The notes under the pieces: generated by a model
What the model saw: the letters and a program-made list of their open reading frames with translations, nothing else
Database searches by the model: none
Told to the model about the DNA's origin: nothing
From: Psychrobacillus sp. FSL K6-2836
Lineage (GTDB): Bacteria > Bacillota > Bacilli > Bacillales_A > Planococcaceae
Reading direction: 5' to 3'
NCBI RefSeq assembly: GCF_038003085.1
Contig: NZ_JBBOOM010000001.1
Coordinates: 2,604,001-2,668,000 of the forward strand
Length of the DNA stretch: 64,000 bases
Shown: piece after piece, positions 62,108 to 64,000 of the stretch
How the letters are laid out: each line of letters starts with the position of its first letter
How positions within the stretch are numbered: position 1 is the stretch's first letter
Made by a program: the position numbers and the translations under genes

Positions 62108-63595
62108 ATGGCATCAAGAGAAGAGATTGTTAAATCTGTCCCTCAAAAAGGGTTTTTTGGTCATCCGAAAGGATTACTATCATTGTTTTTCACGGAATTT
62201 TGGGAGCGCTTTTCCTACTATGGAATGCGTGCCATATTAATTTACTACATGTATTACGAAGTGACGCAGGGTGGACTAGGTTTAGAGCGTTCAACTGCTA
62301 ACTCAATTATGTCTGTCTATGGTTCACTGGTATACATGTCCGGGATTATTGGTGGTTGGATAGCCGACCGCCTATTCGGTACAACCAAAACCGTTTTCTA
62401 CGGTGGAGTCCTAATCATGTTTGGTCATATTGTCTTGGCATTTCCTGGAGGAGTGACTACTCTATTTGTGTCAATGGCACTGATTATCATTGGGACAGGC
62501 TTGCTGAAACCAAACATTTCAAGCATTATCGGGGATCTATACTCGAAAGAAGATACTCGCCGTGATTCAGGATTTAGTATTTTCTACATGGGTATTAACA
62601 TGGGGGCATTTATCGCACCTTTAATCGTTGGGACTATTGGTCTTGAATATAACTTCCATTTAGGATTCGGAATTGCCGCAATAGGTATGGCATTAGGATT
62701 AATCGTATTTTTGATCACGAAAAAGAAATATCTGGGATTAGCAGGTACATATGTGCCAAACCCAATGTCTAAAGAAGAACGTAAAAAAGTATTAACGAGA
62801 ATTGGTATTGCTATAGTTATTATTCTGGTCGTTGGGTTTATATTGATCCAACAAGGTATTTTAACGATTGCTGGATTCATCATGACAGTCTCTATTCTAG
62901 GTATCGTTATTCCTACATTGTACTTTATCGTTATGTATAGAAGCAGTAAAACAACTGAGGATGAAAAGTCTCGATTACTTGCATACATTCCATTATTTGT
63001 TGCAGCTATGATGTTCTGGGCTATTCAAGAGCAAGGATCGAACATTTTAGCTCAATACGCAGATGAACGAGTAGATTTAATGATTGGATCATTTGAGATT
63101 TCACCTGCCTGGTTCCAATCACTAAATCCATTATTTATAATTACGCTTGCACCAGTGTTTGCTTGGATGTGGGTAAAATTAGGGGACAGACAACCATCTA
63201 CACCTAAGAAATTCTCATTTGGTTTGTTCTTTGCGGGGATGTCCTTTATCGTCATGATCATTCCAGCCTACTTCAATGGAACAGACTCTCTAGTTAGTCC
63301 TTTCTGGCTTGTACTGAGCTTTTTCCTTGTAGTATTAGGTGAATTATTATTGTCACCAGTTGGATTATCTGCTACTACAAAGCTTGCACCAGGAGCATTT
63401 GCTGCTCAAACAATGAGTTTATGGTTCATGACGAACGCATCGGCGCAAGCTATCAATGCTCAAGTAGTTAAATTTTATACACCGGAAAACGAAATTATCT
63501 ACTTCGGTGTTATTGGAGCAGTAGCTCTAATTATCGGTTTCTTACTCTACTTTATGACTCCATTGATCCAAAAATATATGCGTGGCGTTAAGTAG
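62108..63595 (+). CDS. dtpT: Di-/tripeptide:proton symporter DtpT (POT family)
   Basis: The 495-residue transporter has the POT signature FFTEFWERFSYYGMRAILIYYM with the ExxER motif, the PTR2 motif GGWIADRLFGTTKTVFYGG and FSIFYMGINMGAFIAPL. It imports di- and tripeptides with protons. ATG 62108 follows AAGAGGT by 6 nt; 16 upstream codons are open but lack a ribosome site. Confidence 0.94.
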   Translation: MASREEIVKSVPQKGFFGHPKGLLSLFFTEFWERFSYYGMRAILIYYMYYEVTQGGLGLERSTANSIMSVYGSLVYMSGIIGGWIADRLFGTTKTVFYGGVLIMFGHIVLAFPGGVTTLFVSMALIIIGTGLLKPNISSIIGDLYSKEDTRRDSGFSIFYMGINMGAFIAPLIVGTIGLEYNFHLGFGIAAIGMALGLIVFLITKKKYLGLAGTYVPNPMSKEERKKVLTRIGIAIVIILVVGFILIQQGILTIAGFIMTVSILGIVIPTLYFIVMYRSSKTTEDEKSRLLAYIPLFVAAMMFWAIQEQGSNILAQYADERVDLMIGSFEISPAWFQSLNPLFIITLAPVFAWMWVKLGDRQPSTPKKFSFGLFFAGMSFIVMIIPAYFNGTDSLVSPFWLVLSFFLVVLGELLLSPVGLSATTKLAPGAFAAQTMSLWFMTNASAQAINAQVVKFYTPENEIIYFGVIGAVALIIGFLLYFMTPLIQKYMRGVK

Positions 63596-63673
63596 AATAA
63601 AATACCTATTAAAGGGAGTCTTTCTTCCTGTTATTACCTGTTATTATTATAAAAGTGAAACTATTTAAATAAC

Positions 63674-63709
63674 CATCCCGTAAAGTAAGTATCTTACTGA
63701 GAAGGGATG
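63674..63709 (+). promoter_or_regulatory. Hairpin covering the lipoprotein ribosome site
   Basis: CATCCC (63674-63679) pairs with GGGATG (63704-63709), and AGTAAG with CTTACT. The 3' arm includes the AAGGGA ribosome site, and a T-rich stretch follows. It could be a terminator for dtpT or could mask translation of the lipoprotein. Confidence 0.45.
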
Positions 63710-63718
63710 ATTATTTTT

Positions 63719-64000
63719 ATGAAAAAATGGACAGCACTATTATCGGTAGTAACCTTATCATTAGGTTTGGCTGCTTGTAACGAAACCGCAACTCCGGTGC
63801 AAGAAAAAGAGGTAACGGAAACTAGTAAACTCACTTTACAAGAAGTATATGACAAGTCAATGAAAGCCTCAAAAGAGCTAAAAAGCGTAAAAGGTTCGAT
63901 AGATATGAAACAGACAATGACTATTCCAAGTGAAGAAATGACTTTGGATATTCAATCAGTGATGGATATGGAATATATAATAGAACCTATGCAAATGCAC
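63719..64000 (+). CDS. Lipoprotein, DUF6612-like (N-terminal part)
   Basis: The open frame runs off the window after 94 residues. It begins with a lipoprotein signal peptide (MKKWTALLSVVTLSLGLAAC, lipid-anchored Cys at residue 20), a short linker and a domain start (LTLQEVYDKSMKASKELKSVKGSIDM) resembling DUF6612/LppX-like lipoproteins. ATG 63719 follows AAGGGA at a long distance. Function is unknown. Confidence 0.75.
   Translation, partial: MKKWTALLSVVTLSLGLAACNETATPVQEKEVTETSKLTLQEVYDKSMKASKELKSVKGSIDMKQTMTIPSEEMTLDIQSVMDMEYIIEPMQMH

Overview
The window looks like chromosomal DNA of a low-GC, Gram-positive, endospore-forming member of the Bacillales. The gene set (YumC-type ferredoxin reductase, YteA, SigV/RsiV, NfeD2/FloT, Mrp antiporter, MhqD, HflX) and the intergenic repeats fit the Planococcaceae/Caryophanaceae side of the Bacillaceae, for example a Psychrobacillus- or Lysinibacillus-like genome. 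That placement is inference, because no rRNA gene is present. There is no prophage, integrase, transposase gene, CRISPR array, tRNA or rRNA in the window. Coding density is high and most genes follow a strong Shine-Dalgarno sequence. TTG and GTG starts are common and several starts here were moved to fit that signal.

Layout. 1-8.9 kb: the end of an RND efflux pump, a PadR-controlled DUF1700/DUF4097 operon, small repair and hydrolase genes (ATL-like MGMT homologue, Nudix), a Mta/TipA-type MerR regulator, a DUF4309-GH3 surface enzyme and an alpha/beta hydrolase. 9-22 kb: a fosmidomycin-resistance-type MFS pump, a KdpD/Usp-like protein divergent from a complete seven-gene mrpABCDEFG antiporter operon, BrnQ, a CynX-like MFS pump and an XRE-cupin regulator. 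22-31.7 kb: an FCD-type GntR regulator, a YfbR-like HD hydrolase, DinB-fold proteins, YteA, YuxK, YumC, a GIY-YIG protein, a dipeptidase, small membrane proteins and a Bmr/NorA-type MFS pump. 31.8-45.6 kb: adenine deaminase, MhqD with a textbook promoter and MhqR-like operator, an MMPL transporter, a pentapeptide-repeat protein, Pit with its DUF47 partner, a SigW-type promoter driving nfeD2-floT, a cupin-HD-GYP protein, fumarase and a PCYCGC lipoprotein. 45.7-64 kb: RsiV/SigV, a YtrA-type GntR-ABC operon, a MacB-like ABC pair, a methyltransferase with NhaC, an acyl-CoA synthetase, RDD, VOC, HflX, a multidrug ABC exporter, DtpT and the start of a lipoprotein.

The most unusual content is non-coding. 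(1) Three arrays of short motifs are phased at 21 bp (two helical turns), each between the 3' ends of convergent genes; they share a GCGA-type core. (2) A non-coding repeat family of about 0.15-0.75 kb has five copies, all downstream of + strand genes. It carries a long imperfect palindrome whose stem shows compensatory changes between copies, and it ends in its own terminator. (3) Two further cruciform-type intergenic repeats are present. Several regulatory sites can be read directly: a MerR promoter with a 19-bp spacer, PadR, YtrA and FCD operator candidates, an MhqR-like box, SigW and ECF promoters, and perfect SigA promoters.
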